From the NCBI RefSeq assembly GCF_018332695.1, contig NZ_BOQN01000049.1:124001-188000 (forward strand): DNA of 64,000 bases. The letters run 5' to 3'. The DNA is from Paractinoplanes toevensis (GTDB lineage: Bacteria; Actinomycetota; Actinomycetes; Mycobacteriales; Micromonosporaceae). Below, in pieces: positions 42,286 to 51,612 of this stretch. The position numbers and the translations under genes are program-made. Below the pieces are notes generated by a model. It saw nothing but the letters and a program-made list of their open reading frames with translations. It did not search any database and was not told the origin of the DNA. The number at the start of each line of letters is the position of its first letter. Within the stretch, counting starts at the first letter, position 1.

Positions 42286-44265
42286 ATGAGACAGCTACTT
42301 GTGAGTTCCGTCCTCGCGGTCGCCATGGCCGGTGCGCCCGGTGCCGGCGACCCGTACTTCCCGCTGGACGGCAACGGAGGCTACGACGTCCGCCACTACG
42401 ACCTGGCCGTCGGCTACGACCCGGTGTCCGGCGTGCTCACCGGGCACGCCACCGTCGACGCGGTCGCCACCGGGGACCTGTCCACGTTCGACCTCGACCT
42501 GACCGGCCTCATGGTGAGCCGGGTGACCGTCGACGGCGCGGTGGCCGGGTGGCGGCGCGACGGCGGCGAGCTGGTCATCACTCCGGCCGTCGCGCCGGTC
42601 CGCAGGGCCGCGTTCACCGTGGTCGTCGATTACTCCGGGGTCCCGTCGCCGATCGACGACCCGGAGATCGGCACCTCCGGCTTCGTCCGCACCGACGACG
42701 GGTTCGTCATCGCGGGCGAGCCGCACGGCGCCGCCACCTGGTACCCCGTCAACGACCACCCGAGCGACAAGGCGACCTACGCGTTCCACGTCACCGTGCC
42801 GAACGGCCTGACCGCGATCGCCAACGGCACCCTCACCCGCAAGACCGCCGCGACCGGCGGCCGGACCACCTGGCACTACGCCGAGACCGCACCGATGGCG
42901 TCCTACCTGGCCACGGTTAGCGCCGGGAAGTACGACGTCCGCTCCTACACCGTCAACGGCGTGCACTACACCGACGCCGTCGACCCGGAACTGAACGCGC
43001 CCGAGTACCGGCCGCGCACCGGCACCCGACTGCTGTACTCGCAGGGCGGCGTCCCCGCGTACCGGCGGCTCAGCCACGTCGTCGACGTCCCGGCCGGTGG
43101 TGGTTCGCTGAGCTTCTGGGCCAACCTCAACACGGCCGACTCGGCATACCTGTTCGTCGAGGCGCACACCGTCGGCGCCGACGACTGGACCACGCTGCCC
43201 GACCGGGACGGCTTCATGCGCGACTGGGGCGGGTCGATGTGCGACGGCACGCTGCCGTTCCTCGCCCACTACCTGACCCGCGAGGCCGACGGCACGTGCA
43301 GCCCGGCCGGCACCACCGGGAACTGGCACGGCGACAGCTCGTTCAACTACGGACCCGGCGACGAGAACGAGTTCGTCTTCGACCTGGCCGATTACGCCGG
43401 AAAGCAGATCGAGCTGTCGATCACGTACGCGGCCAAGCCGCCCGGCCCGGGCAAGGACACCACCGAGCGCCTCGGCGTGTTCCTCGACGACGTGACCGTC
43501 TCCACCGGCCCGGGCACGACGTCGTTCGAGGACGACGGCGACACGATGGACGGCTGGACCGTCGCGGACGACAACGGCTGGAAATCGGTCACCGTCGACC
43601 AGGTGCCCGGCGCCGGCTACGTGATCACCCGCGCGCTGTCCCGCCAGCCGGCGATCATGACGTTCCTGACCCGCAACTTCGGGCCGTACCCCTTCACCGA
43701 GGCCGGTGCCGTCGTCGACAAGGCGCCGATCGGCTTCGCCCTCGAGACCCAGACCCGCCCCACCTATTCACCGGACTTCTTCGCGTACGAGGAGCAGGCG
43801 GTCAGCGTGGTCGTGCACGAGATGGCCCACCAGTGGTTCGGCGATGCGGTGAGCCTCCAACGGTGGCGCGACATCTGGCTCAACGAAGGCTTCGCCACCT
43901 ACGCCCAGTGGCTCTGGCAGGAGCAGAACGGCGGCGCCTCGGCCCAGCACAACTTCGACGGCAACTACGCGGACCTCGACGCCGACTCGCCGTTCTGGGC
44001 CAAGCCGCTCGACGACCCCGGTGCCGACAGTGTCACCGAGTTCCCGGTCTACCTGCGCGGCGCCATGGCCCTGCAGGTGCTGCGCAACCGGGTCGGGGAC
44101 CGCACATTCTTCCGGATCCTGAAGACCTGGACGGCAACCTACAACGGCGGCAACGCCACCAGCGCCGACTTCCAGGCCACCGCCGAACACGTCGCCGGCC
44201 GCAAGCTGGACGACATCTTCCGCGCCTGGGTCTTCACCGCGGGCAAGCCGACCGTGGTCGAGTAA
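42286..44265 (+). CDS. Secreted M1-family metallopeptidase with an inserted beta-sandwich domain
   Basis: The protein has 659 residues. A signal peptide is followed by the M1 N-terminal domain ([20 protein letters not shown], about 23-42), and the catalytic domain has [10 protein letters not shown] in place of GAMEN, the zinc site [10 protein letters not shown] (about 510-519) and the third ligand Glu533 in NEGF. Between about residues 240 and 445 lies an insertion unlike ordinary M1 enzymes: [37 protein letters not shown] and VFLDDVTV, typical of the immune-inhibitor-A/MAM-like sandwich. It is expected to remove N-terminal amino acids from extracellular peptides, with the insert perhaps binding glycans or cells. 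The C-terminal ERAP-like domain is short. Confidence 0.87.
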   Translation: MRQLLVSSVLAVAMAGAPGAGDPYFPLDGNGGYDVRHYDLAVGYDPVSGVLTGHATVDAVATGDLSTFDLDLTGLMVSRVTVDGAVAGWRRDGGELVITPAVAPVRRAAFTVVVDYSGVPSPIDDPEIGTSGFVRTDDGFVIAGEPHGAATWYPVNDHPSDKATYAFHVTVPNGLTAIANGTLTRKTAATGGRTTWHYAETAPMASYLATVSAGKYDVRSYTVNGVHYTDAVDPELNAPEYRPRTGTRLLYSQGGVPAYRRLSHVVDVPAGGGSLSFWANLNTADSAYLFVEAHTVGADDWTTLPDRDGFMRDWGGSMCDGTLPFLAHYLTREADGTCSPAGTTGNWHGDSSFNYGPGDENEFVFDLADYAGKQIELSITYAAKPPGPGKDTTERLGVFLDDVTVSTGPGTTSFEDDGDTMDGWTVADDNGWKSVTVDQVPGAGYVITRALSRQPAIMTFLTRNFGPYPFTEAGAVVDKAPIGFALETQTRPTYSPDFFAYEEQAVSVVVHEMAHQWFGDAVSLQRWRDIWLNEGFATYAQWLWQEQNGGASAQHNFDGNYADLDADSPFWAKPLDDPGADSVTEFPVYLRGAMALQVLRNRVGDRTFFRILKTWTATYNGGNATSADFQATAEHVAGRKLDDIFRAWVFTAGKPTVVE

Positions 44266-44272
44266 CCGGCGG

Positions 44273-45232
44273 TCAGCTCGACCCGCGGACCGTGAGCGTG
44301 GTGGGCAGGCGGCCCGGCGCCGGCAGGCCCGGATCGAACAGGTGATGAAGGGCCGACGCCGCCTCGTCCTCCACCGGCATGTAGACCGACGACAGATCCG
44401 CCGCCTCCGCCAGGGCGCTGCCGTCGAAACCGACCACGGCGACGTCGTGCGGCACCCGCCGCCCCGTCTCGCGCAGGGCCTGCAGCACGCCCATGGCGGT
44501 GACGTCACAGGACGCGAAGACGGCGTCCAACTCGGGGTCGCGGGCCAGCAGCTCCTTGGCCGCCGCATAGGCCCGGGCCCGGGTGAAGTCACCGTCGACC
44601 GACACCACGGGCTGGGCGGCGGCCGCCAGCACCCGCAGGAACCCGGCCTTTCGTTCCTGGGCACACGGCGTCGGCGGCCCGAAAACCGCACCGATCCGCC
44701 GCCGTCCGGTGGTCACCAGGTGAACCGCGGCCTGGTGGCCACCGCCGTCGTTGTCCGGGGCGACGAACGTGACGCCGGGAGCCGACCGACCCAGCGAGAC
44801 CGTGCGGCCACGCCGCGCATAGGCCGCGCCGGCGGCACCGGCCATGTTGATCAGCAGCCGCCCGAACGGCGGGTCGCCGTCGTCCAGCGGCGGCGCGTCC
44901 ACCCGGCGAACCTCCAGCGAGACGTCCCGGTCACCGACCGCACGCAGCGCACCGGTCAGCACCCGCGAATAGAACGGCTTGACACTCAGCGCCGCCGGGT
45001 CGGGATCGACGATCAGGATCTCGACCCGCTCCCGCCGGTTCGCGCTCACCCGGCCGGTGGCGAGGGCGCGCGCCACCGCGTGCGGCTCGAAGCCGATCTC
45101 CGCCGCGACAGCACGCACGCGGTCGCGCATGGCCGCCGAGGTGCCGTAGGAACCGTTGATCGCCCGCGACGCGGTAGCCCGCGACACACCGGCCACCCGC
45201 GCGACGTCGGCCAGGGTGGGACGTCGAGTCAT
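44273..45232 (-). CDS. LacI-family transcriptional regulator
   Basis: This 319-residue regulator has an HTH at the very N-terminus ([20 protein letters not shown], about residues 5-24), a hinge ([16 protein letters not shown]), and the effector domain with [16 protein letters not shown] and [10 protein letters not shown]. Family resemblance is to sugar-responsive regulators. It is not next to a sugar-uptake operon: the M1 peptidase gene is convergent and a two-component system lies upstream on the same strand. A perfect palindrome, GCGACCGGTCGC, lies 43 bases ahead of its start and may be an autoregulatory site. Targets elsewhere in the genome are likely. Confidence 0.85.
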   Translation of the reverse strand: MTRRPTLADVARVAGVSRATASRAINGSYGTSAAMRDRVRAVAAEIGFEPHAVARALATGRVSANRRERVEILIVDPDPAALSVKPFYSRVLTGALRAVGDRDVSLEVRRVDAPPLDDGDPPFGRLLINMAGAAGAAYARRGRTVSLGRSAPGVTFVAPDNDGGGHQAAVHLVTTGRRRIGAVFGPPTPCAQERKAGFLRVLAAAAQPVVSVDGDFTRARAYAAAKELLARDPELDAVFASCDVTAMGVLQALRETGRRVPHDVAVVGFDGSALAEAADLSSVYMPVEDEAASALHHLFDPGLPAPGRLPTTLTVRGSS

Positions 45233-45274
45233 GCCACCGACGATATCCTCGACCCCGCTCTAGGATCGTCCCGT

Positions 45275-45286
45275 GCGACCGGTCGC
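45275..45286. promoter_or_regulatory. Palindrome GCGACCGGTCGC upstream of a lacI gene
   Basis: A perfect 12-base palindrome, 43 bases ahead of the regulator's start, in the 128-base gap before the response-regulator gene. A LacI operator is plausible, but short GC-rich palindromes arise by chance in DNA of this composition. Confidence 0.35.
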
Positions 45287-45360
45287 CGCGTTTTCCGTCG
45301 TCGATGCCGGCCACTTTTGCCGCCCGGCCCGGCCCGGCCTGGTCGGCGGCGCCGCGGCGA

Positions 45361-46014
45361 TCAGGAACTGACCAGGCCGTCCTCGAAGGCGATGATCACC
45401 AGCTGGACCCGGTCGCGGACGCCGAGCTTCGCGATCGCGCGGGTGATGTGGGTCTTCGCGGTCAGTGGGCTGATCACCAGTTCGCGGGCGATCTCGTCGT
45501 TGGACAGGCCGGTCGCCACCAGGCGCACGACCTCGCGCTCGCGGTCGGTCAGCACCGCCAGCCGCTTGCCGTTCGGCGTCAAGGCCGGGACCGGGCGGTG
45601 GGCGAACTGGCCCACCACGCGCCGGGTCACGCTCGGTGACAGCAGGGCGTCACCGGCCGCGACCACTCGGACGGCCTGGCGCAGGCCGTCCGGCTCGATC
45701 TCCTTGGTCAGGAAGCCGCTGGCGCCGGCGGCCAGCGCCGCGAAGACGTACTCGTCGGTCTCGAAGGTGGTCAGGATGATCACTCGGGTGTCGAGGTCGG
45801 CGAGGATCTGGCGGGTCGCGGTGATGCCGTCCAGGCCGGGCATCCGGATGTCCATCAGGATCACGTCGGGCCGCAGTTGCCGGGCGGTGCGGACGGCCTC
45901 GTCGCCGGTCGACGCCTCGCCGACGACCGTGATGTCCTTGTCGCGGCGGAGCAGGCTGCGGAAACCGGCGCGGACCAGGTGCTGGTCGTCGGCGAGGAGC
46001 ACGGAGATGGTCAC
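45361..46014 (-). CDS. NarL/LuxR-type response regulator
   Basis: The protein has 217 residues. An N-terminal receiver domain has the acidic pair DD at 9-10, phosphoacceptor Asp55 in ILMDIRMPG, and Lys in the LTKE motif near residue 105. The C-terminal LuxR-type HTH is [20 protein letters not shown] and onward (about 150-205). The stop of the histidine kinase gene overlaps its start (ATGA), so this is the cognate regulator. It presumably activates or represses promoters on phosphorylation. A 16-base palindrome ahead of the kinase start is a candidate control site, though its symmetry is more TetR-like than LuxR-like. Confidence 0.9.
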   Translation of the reverse strand: MTISVLLADDQHLVRAGFRSLLRRDKDITVVGEASTGDEAVRTARQLRPDVILMDIRMPGLDGITATRQILADLDTRVIILTTFETDEYVFAALAAGASGFLTKEIEPDGLRQAVRVVAAGDALLSPSVTRRVVGQFAHRPVPALTPNGKRLAVLTDREREVVRLVATGLSNDEIARELVISPLTAKTHITRAIAKLGVRDRVQLVIIAFEDGLVSS

Positions 46015-47144
46015 GGAAGGCCGCCGATCGGGATCGTCGCCCGTACGGTGAAACCGGTCTTGCCCGGACCGGCCGTGAGCGCGCCGCCCAGCGCGGCCAC
46101 CCGCTCCCGCATGCCGGAGATGCCGTGGCCGTCGGCCGGCGTCTCGGCGCCGTGGCCGTTGTCCTGCACGTCGACCACCACGCTGCCCGGCGCGTAGCGC
46201 AGCGTCACCGCCACCCGTGACGCTCCGGAGTGCCGCACGGTGTTGGTCAGTGACTCCTGCACCACCCGGAAGACCGCGGTGGCGACCGGCGCCGGCACGT
46301 CGGCCCGGTCGCCGAACTCGTTGAGGGACACCTCGAGCCCGGCCGCCCGCACCTGCTCGACCAGCCGATCCAGGCCGCCGAGCTCGGCCAGCGGGTCGCG
46401 GAGCACTCCCACCAGCGACTTCAGGTCGGTCATCGCCCGGCCGCGCACCTCCTGCGCCAGCCGCAGCGACTCCTTCGCCTCGGCCGGGTCGGCGTCGAAC
46501 GCGTCCAGCGCCACGTTCAGGTGCACGCCCACCACCGCGAGGGTGTGCGAGACGACGTCGTGCAGGTCGCGGGCGATCTCCACGCGCTCCTCGGCGCGCC
46601 GCCGCCGGGACTCCAACTCCCGCTCGTGCTCGTCCTGTTCCAGCCGCCGGGCCACCTCGGTGCGCCAGCGCAGAGAGTTACGGTAGGCGGTCGCCACGGC
46701 CAGGACCGCCGCCACCCACAGTGTCTCCCCGCCGACGTGCGCGAGGGCCCAGTCGGTGCCGTGGTCGAGATTGACCAACGTGTCCCAGATGAAGCCGTAC
46801 GCAAGCCCGCACGCAGCCGTAATGACCGCGGCCCGCAGCCGTCCGCTCAGCGCGAGGGCCGTCAGGGCGGCCGTGGCCGGCCAGACCCAGCCGGCGGCGG
46901 TCAGCTCGCCGGTGCGGAACGCGGCCACCGAGAGCATCGACAACACCAGCACGGACAGTGGCCAGCGGCGCAGGAAGAGGGTGCCGATCGCGAGCCAGCA
47001 GGCCAGCGTGGCGGTCATGATCGTTTGCGAGTTGCCGCCGGTGATCGCGAGCCCGGCCGGCACGCCTACCAGGGTGAGGATGAAGTTCATGCCCGGCACG
47101 CTATTTTCGGCGGCCGCCAGCACGCGTCGTACCGATGGTGTCAC
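46011..47144 (-). CDS. Sensor histidine kinase (HisKA_3/NarX-type)
   Basis: The protein has 377 residues. Four to five transmembrane helices occupy the first 155 residues with almost no extracellular loops. A dimerisation/phosphoacceptor helix follows ([20 protein letters not shown], His195), then an HATPase_c domain with VDVQDNGHG and [17 protein letters not shown]. The lack of a large sensor domain suggests membrane or intramembrane sensing, as in DesK-like kinases. GTG 47144 gives this length; ATG 47090 is an alternative without a ribosome-binding site and would cut into the N-terminus. It is coupled to the response regulator. Confidence 0.88.
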   Translation of the reverse strand: MTPSVRRVLAAAENSVPGMNFILTLVGVPAGLAITGGNSQTIMTATLACWLAIGTLFLRRWPLSVLVLSMLSVAAFRTGELTAAGWVWPATAALTALALSGRLRAAVITAACGLAYGFIWDTLVNLDHGTDWALAHVGGETLWVAAVLAVATAYRNSLRWRTEVARRLEQDEHERELESRRRRAEERVEIARDLHDVVSHTLAVVGVHLNVALDAFDADPAEAKESLRLAQEVRGRAMTDLKSLVGVLRDPLAELGGLDRLVEQVRAAGLEVSLNEFGDRADVPAPVATAVFRVVQESLTNTVRHSGASRVAVTLRYAPGSVVVDVQDNGHGAETPADGHGISGMRERVAALGGALTAGPGKTGFTVRATIPIGGLP

Positions 47145-47151
47145 CTCGGAC

Positions 47152-47167
47152 TACACCGATCGGTGTA
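47152..47167. promoter_or_regulatory. Perfect palindrome TACACCGATCGGTGTA ahead of the kinase gene
   Basis: A 16-base perfect palindrome sits 8 bases upstream of the kinase start, in the 58-base gap to the divergent SMI1/KNR4-like gene. The AC(N)GATC(N)GT layout is typical of TetR-family operators, although no tetR gene adjoins. A regulator bound here would block either gene. Confidence 0.6.
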
Positions 47168-47202
47168 TCGGCCGCCGTCACTCATCCCGATAAGGTAACC
47201 GG

Positions 47203-47730
47203 GTGACCGCCGCGGAACTACTCGCCGCCTCCGGACGATTCCCCATCGCTCCCGGGCTCTCCGACTCCGAACTCTCCGCCATCGAGCACGAATTCGGCTT
47301 CACCTTCGCCCCCGACCATCGCGATTTCCTGGCCGCCGGCCTGCCGACCGGCCGCGGCTGGCCGGATTGGCGCGGTCCCGACCGCCCGGCATTACGCGAA
47401 CGCCTGGCCACCCCGGTCGAAGGCGTCCTCTTCGACGTCGTCGAGAACCATTTCTGGTACGAAGGCTGGGGCATCCGGCCGGGCGACCCGAATGCCGCGA
47501 CGGCCGCCGCGAAAACGTTTCTGCTGACTGCACCGCGAATGATCCCGCTCTATTCGCACCGCTACCTGCCGGCGGTGATCCCCGGCCACCCGGTGCTCTC
47601 CATCTACCAGACCGACGTCGTCCACTACGGCAACGACATCACCGATTGGCTCAACCGCGAATTCGGCCTGGGAAAACCCGCGGACCATCCGGTCCGTGCG
47701 ACCGCGACATTCTGGCGGGACCTTTTATAG
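47203..47730 (+). CDS. SMI1/KNR4 (SUKH) family-like protein
   Basis: This 175-residue protein begins with the SUKH-type pattern: SGRFPIAPGLSDSELSAIEH, GFTFAPDHRDFLAAGLPTG and WPDWRG (about residues 10-66), followed by VENHFWYEGWG and, near the end, LSIYQTDVVHYGNDITDWLN. SMI1/KNR4 proteins are common as immunity proteins to secreted nuclease toxins, but many stand alone with unknown function. No toxin gene adjoins here. The protein is soluble and acidic. It is transcribed alone, divergent from the two-component system. Confidence 0.7.
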   Translation: MTAAELLAASGRFPIAPGLSDSELSAIEHEFGFTFAPDHRDFLAAGLPTGRGWPDWRGPDRPALRERLATPVEGVLFDVVENHFWYEGWGIRPGDPNAATAAAKTFLLTAPRMIPLYSHRYLPAVIPGHPVLSIYQTDVVHYGNDITDWLNREFGLGKPADHPVRATATFWRDLL

Positions 47731-47782
47731 GTACGCGTGACAACTCCCATCCCATTTTTCGCCGCCCCGGGAAGCTCGGCTC

Positions 47783-48739
47783 CTACTCGGCTTCCCGGCG
47801 CGCCTTGGCCCGCCTTTTCCCCTCGTGCATGGCCTGCACCCGGGCCACCGGAATGGTGTGTCCCTCCTCGACCAATCCACGGTCCAGGGTTTGCGGGGAG
47901 GGCATGGCCTCCGCCCACAGGTCGCGGTCGCCGAGCAGCCCCGGCACCGTACGGATGGTGAAGTCCTCGGGTTTGACGTTGTCGGCGTCGTCCCAGGCGA
48001 TCGGGAACGAGACCCGCACCCCCGGCCGGATCCGCGGACTGTAGGCCGCGACGACGGTGGCGCCGCCGGACCGGGTCGCGTCCAGGAAGACCTTCCCGTG
48101 CCGGTCCTCCCGGATGAAGGCGGTGGTGGCCAGCTCCGGGTCGAGGCGTTCCGCCCGGGCCGCGACCGCCCGGGTCGCCGCGGCCACCTCGTCGGCCGGC
48201 GCTTTCCCGTCGAGCGGCACGAACACGTGCACACCCTTGGAACCGCTGGTCTTCAACGCCCCCGCCATGCCGATGTCGGCGAGAACCTGCCGCACGAGCT
48301 TGGCGGCCGCGACCGCCGCCCCGAACCCACCACCCTCCGGCGGATCCAGGTCCATGATCAGATGGGTGGGGTGATGATCGCCGGCGAGCATCAGCCCCGG
48401 GTGATATTCGATGGCCCGCTGATTGCCGAACCACAGCAGCGTCCGCCGGTCGTTGCACAGCCCGTAGGTCACCTTCCGGTGCGAGGCCTCGGCCCACACC
48501 TCGGTCCGCGGCACCCACTCGGGCGTGTATTTCGGCAGATTTTTCTGCATGAATTGGTCCTGTCCACGCAACAGCCGGATCACCGACAGCGGCCGATCCG
48601 CGAGCACCGCGACGAACCGCTCACCGACCGCGTCCAGATAGTCGACGAGGTCGCGCTTGGTAGCGTCCGCCCCGTCGAACAGCTCCTGGTCAAGGTTGGT
48701 CAGCTTGACCCCGTCGCGTTCCTCACCCGTGTCCGCCAC
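47783..48739 (-). CDS. Stand-alone LigD-type polymerase (AEP/primase-like) for NHEJ
   Basis: This 318-residue archaeo-eukaryotic-primase-fold polymerase resembles the PolDom of mycobacterial LigD. The metal-binding Asp130 and Asp132 are in HLIMDLDPPEGG, the SGSKGVHVFVPL motif is near residue 165, and DATRSGGATVVAAYSPR precedes the final part with the third acidic residue region. Family members add ribonucleotides during non-homologous end joining. No ligase or nuclease domain is attached, and no ku gene is nearby. The start is GTG 48739 with a GGCGGA leader. It is divergent from the HAD phosphatase. The Lys/Arg-rich C-terminus (EGKRRAKARREAE) is typical of such proteins. Confidence 0.88.
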   Translation of the reverse strand: MADTGEERDGVKLTNLDQELFDGADATKRDLVDYLDAVGERFVAVLADRPLSVIRLLRGQDQFMQKNLPKYTPEWVPRTEVWAEASHRKVTYGLCNDRRTLLWFGNQRAIEYHPGLMLAGDHHPTHLIMDLDPPEGGGFGAAVAAAKLVRQVLADIGMAGALKTSGSKGVHVFVPLDGKAPADEVAAATRAVAARAERLDPELATTAFIREDRHGKVFLDATRSGGATVVAAYSPRIRPGVRVSFPIAWDDADNVKPEDFTIRTVPGLLGDRDLWAEAMPSPQTLDRGLVEEGHTIPVARVQAMHEGKRRAKARREAE

Positions 48740-48777
48740 TCCGCCATCCTCTCGCGTCCGGGCCGTATTGTCGGCCC

Positions 48778-49455
48778 ATGTCGCTGCCCCAAGTCGTGGA
48801 TTCGATCGTGTTCGACTGCGACGGCCTGCTGGTCGACACCGAAACGTGCTGGACCCGGGCCGAGACCGCGATCTTCGCCCAGCACGGCCACGGCTTCGGC
48901 CTGGAGCAGAAGAAGCTGCTGATCGGAAAGACCCTGCAGGACGGCGCCGCCGCGATGGCCGCCTACTTCGGCCGCCCGGACGAGGTCGACGCGGTGACCC
49001 GTCGCCTGCACGACCTGGTGGCCCGCGAACTGGCGGCCGGCGCGGACGCCCTGCCCGGCGCCCGCGAACTGGTGGCGACGCTGCGCGAGCGGGTGCCGAT
49101 CGCGGTGGCGAGCAACAGCCCACGCCCGTTCGTCAAGGCCGCGCTGATCTCGGCCGGCCTGGCCGACCTCTTCGATCACGTCTACGCGGCCGACGACGTC
49201 GACCGCCCGAAACCGGCCCCCGACCTCTACCTCGCCGCCTGTGCGGGGCTGGGGGCGGACCCGGCCTGCAGCGTCGCCTTCGAGGATTCGGGCACCGGCG
49301 TGCGGTCCGCCCGAGCGGCCGGCATGTTCGTCATCGGCGTCCCGTCCCTGCCGGGGGTGTCGCTGGAGACCGACGCCACCTTCCCGGCCTTGACCGACCC
49401 GGCCCTGGTCGCCTGGGCAGGCAGGGTAGTCGCAGACGACCGGGTCACCCGCTGA
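48778..49455 (+). CDS. HAD-superfamily hydrolase (phosphoglycolate-phosphatase/beta-PGM-like)
   Basis: The protein has 225 residues. Motif I is FDCDGLLVDTE, with nucleophile Asp13 and general acid Asp15. Motif II is the Ser in VASNSPRPFVKAAL (about 113-126), and motif III/IV is RPKPAPDLYLAA, then VAFEDSGTGVRSARAAG (about 163-179). The cap is of the C1 alpha-helical type inserted after motif I. Such enzymes dephosphorylate sugar phosphates or act as phosphoglucomutases, and the substrate is not determined. Its promoter region is shared with the LigD-type polymerase gene, 38 bases start to start. Confidence 0.88.
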   Translation: MSLPQVVDSIVFDCDGLLVDTETCWTRAETAIFAQHGHGFGLEQKKLLIGKTLQDGAAAMAAYFGRPDEVDAVTRRLHDLVARELAAGADALPGARELVATLRERVPIAVASNSPRPFVKAALISAGLADLFDHVYAADDVDRPKPAPDLYLAACAGLGADPACSVAFEDSGTGVRSARAAGMFVIGVPSLPGVSLETDATFPALTDPALVAWAGRVVADDRVTR

Positions 49456-49589
49456 CAGATTTGTGTCGACGGGCTCCGGTGCGGATGGATACCGTCGCGC
49501 GGTGACCTGCAGCGGGAGATGCCGCTGACACGGTCGAGCCGAACTCGACGAACCCCTGACCTTCGTCGTACTGGACCGTCCTGCCGGTC

Positions 49590-50549
49590 TCAGCCGTATC
49601 GCTCGACGAGTGCGTTGCCGATCGAGGCCAGGTGGTCTCGCACACCCGCAGGGCCGGTTACCTCGATCCATTCGATCAGCCCGGCAAGCTCGCCGGCGAG
49701 TATGGATTCGTCGTTGCCGCGGATCACGATCTCGATGCGGCCGTCGGTGGTGGAACCTCCCACCTCGAGCCGACTACCGAACCCCATCCGGAGCACGCCT
49801 ATCCCGTGGGGCGCGCACACCGCCCGGGCCTCGAGGGGTGTTCGTTTGCGGTCGACCTCGTCGGCGATCGCGCGCCAGCTCTCGGCAAGGTCGAAGTCCT
49901 CGGGCCGGTGCACGGGATCGCCGGTCGGGTCGACGGACGACACGCGATCGATTCGGAAGGTCCGCCGACCGGCCTCGGTGTTGGCGACGAGGTACCACGA
50001 CGGGCCTTTGGCGACGATGCCCAGCGGGTGGACGGTTCGCTCGGTTTCGGTGTGTTCGCGGTCGACGTAGCCGAGCCGTACCTGGACGCCGCGGATCACC
50101 GCGTCCTGGAGTTCGTCGAGGAAGCGAGGCGGTCGGTGTTCGACCCGGCTCGATCCCCATCGCTGCGGATCCAGGACGAGCGAAGATGCTGCCGCCTCGG
50201 CCTGCACCCGGAACGGCTCCGGCAGGGCATGGACGAGCTTGCGCAGCGCCGCTTTCACGGCCGGCGTCGCAGCCGAGGCGGGACCGGCGACCAGGAACAG
50301 GGCGCGGGCCTCACCCGCGGTCAACCCGGACAGGTCGGTGCGGGCCCCGCCCACGAGGCGCCAGCCGCCACCCCGGCCCTGCACGGAGTACACCGGCACG
50401 CCGGCCATGCCCAGGGCGTCGAGGTCGCGGCGGGCGGTGCGCTCGGAAATTTCCAGCTCCCGGGCGACCTCCGCTGCTGTCACCTGCTCGCGACGTTGTA
50501 GCAGAAGGAGGATGGCCATCAACCGGTCGGCTCGCACTCCGACAACCAT
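49590..50549 (-). CDS. HTH and WYL-domain transcriptional regulator
   Basis: This 319-residue DeoR-like regulator has an N-terminal winged HTH (RADRLMAILLLLQRREQVTA, then EISERTARRDLDAL, about 5-45), a middle region, and a WYL domain (WYLVANTEAGRRTFRIDRVS, about 200-219) that in this family senses nucleic-acid or nucleotide ligands. A C-terminal extension (WCX) follows. It is divergent from the epoxide-hydrolase gene with only 51 bases between, and an 8-bp-arm inverted repeat lies there. It is therefore probably that gene's repressor or activator. Confidence 0.87.
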   Translation of the reverse strand: MVVGVRADRLMAILLLLQRREQVTAAEVARELEISERTARRDLDALGMAGVPVYSVQGRGGGWRLVGGARTDLSGLTAGEARALFLVAGPASAATPAVKAALRKLVHALPEPFRVQAEAAASSLVLDPQRWGSSRVEHRPPRFLDELQDAVIRGVQVRLGYVDREHTETERTVHPLGIVAKGPSWYLVANTEAGRRTFRIDRVSSVDPTGDPVHRPEDFDLAESWRAIADEVDRKRTPLEARAVCAPHGIGVLRMGFGSRLEVGGSTTDGRIEIVIRGNDESILAGELAGLIEWIEVTGPAGVRDHLASIGNALVERYG

Positions 50550-50558
50550 TCCGCAAAA

Positions 50559-50579
50559 ACCGGTCAGGAGGTGACCGGT
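50559..50579. promoter_or_regulatory. Inverted repeat ACCGGTCA-N5-TGACCGGT between the WYL regulator and hydrolase genes
   Basis: Perfect 8-base arms flank GGAGG. The GGAGG is 29 bases from the hydrolase ATG, too far to be its ribosome-binding site, so an operator is more likely. It lies 10 bases ahead of the WYL start. Confidence 0.6.
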
Positions 50580-50600
50580 ATCGGTCGGCAAGATGCCGGC

Positions 50601-51539
50601 ATGACAACCGATTTTCCCGAGCCCAGCCGCATTTCGGTCAACGGTGTGGAACTCGAAGTCTTCGAAGCCGGCCTCCAGAACGCGGGGAACCCCATCGTGC
50701 TCTGTCACGGCTGGCCGGAGCACGCCTTCTCCTGGCGCCATCAGATGCCCGCCCTCGCGGCAGCCGGCTACCACGTCATCGTCCCGAACCAGCGGGGTTA
50801 CGGTAACTCGTCCCGTCCGGCCGAAGTCACCGATTACGACATCGCACATCTGTCGGGGGACCTCGTCGCACTGCTCGATCACTACGGATACGACAATGCC
50901 ACCTTCGTCGGTCATGACTGGGGTGCAGCCGTCGTCTGGGGCCTGACCCTGTTGCACCCGAACCGGGTCAACAAGGTGATCAACCTGAGCCTGCCGTACC
51001 TCGAGCGCGGAGAAATGCCCTGGATCGAGGGCATGGAAGCCGTGCTCGGCAGCGACTTCTACTTCGTCCACTTCAACCGGCAGCCAGGCGTCGCGGACGC
51101 AGTGTTCGAGGAGAACACGTTCCGGTTCCTTCGGAACCTGTACCGGAAGAACGTGCCCCTCGCAGAGCCTCAGCCGGGCAACACGTTGATCAACCTCGCC
51201 CGAGCGGAAACCCCACTCGGTGAGCCCGTCATGAGTGACAGCGAGCTGGCCGTCTTCGTCTCCGCTTTCGCATCAACAGGGTTCACGGGCGGAATCAACT
51301 GGTACCGAAACCTGGACCGCAACTGGCGCCTACTGGCGGACGCGGACCCGATCATCCGACAACCCACCCTCATGATCTATGGCGACCGCGACACGGTCGC
51401 GAGGTCGGAAAGACTGACGGAATTCGTGCCGAATGTGGAAGTTGTCAGTCTGGACTGCGGTCACTGGATCCAGCAGGAGAAGCCGGCGGAAACGACCGAG
51501 GTGATCCTGAAGTGGCTGGACCAACGGGATGCCGCCTAG
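50601..51539 (+). CDS. Alpha/beta-hydrolase, epoxide-hydrolase type
   Basis: This 312-residue hydrolase has the oxyanion motif HGWPEH (about residues 37-42) typical of epoxide hydrolases, then VPNQRGYGNSSRP, the nucleophile in GHDWGAAVVWG (Asp at about 107), a lid with conserved Tyr residues, and the late His in DCGHWIQQEKP (about 284). These open epoxides to diols, though some members hydrolyse fluoroacetate or esters. I chose ATG 50601 because the upstream in-frame GTG at 50571 lies inside the inverted repeat. It is probably controlled by the divergent WYL regulator. Confidence 0.85.
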   Translation: MTTDFPEPSRISVNGVELEVFEAGLQNAGNPIVLCHGWPEHAFSWRHQMPALAAAGYHVIVPNQRGYGNSSRPAEVTDYDIAHLSGDLVALLDHYGYDNATFVGHDWGAAVVWGLTLLHPNRVNKVINLSLPYLERGEMPWIEGMEAVLGSDFYFVHFNRQPGVADAVFEENTFRFLRNLYRKNVPLAEPQPGNTLINLARAETPLGEPVMSDSELAVFVSAFASTGFTGGINWYRNLDRNWRLLADADPIIRQPTLMIYGDRDTVARSERLTEFVPNVEVVSLDCGHWIQQEKPAETTEVILKWLDQRDAA

Positions 51540-51612
51540 CATTCCAGCAGGAGATCCGCTCCACGGCCCGCTGAAAGGTCGTGGGTTGTAGTCGCTGGTC
51601 ATGCCCCCTGCG

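Noticed and set aside
47767..47798. Inverted repeat CCGGGAAGC / GCTTCCCGG as a terminator between the SMI1-like and LigD-type genes
   Set aside because: One arm lies inside the LigD-type coding end, the loop is 14 bases and no downstream T-run exists on either strand; chance or codon-driven pairing cannot be excluded.
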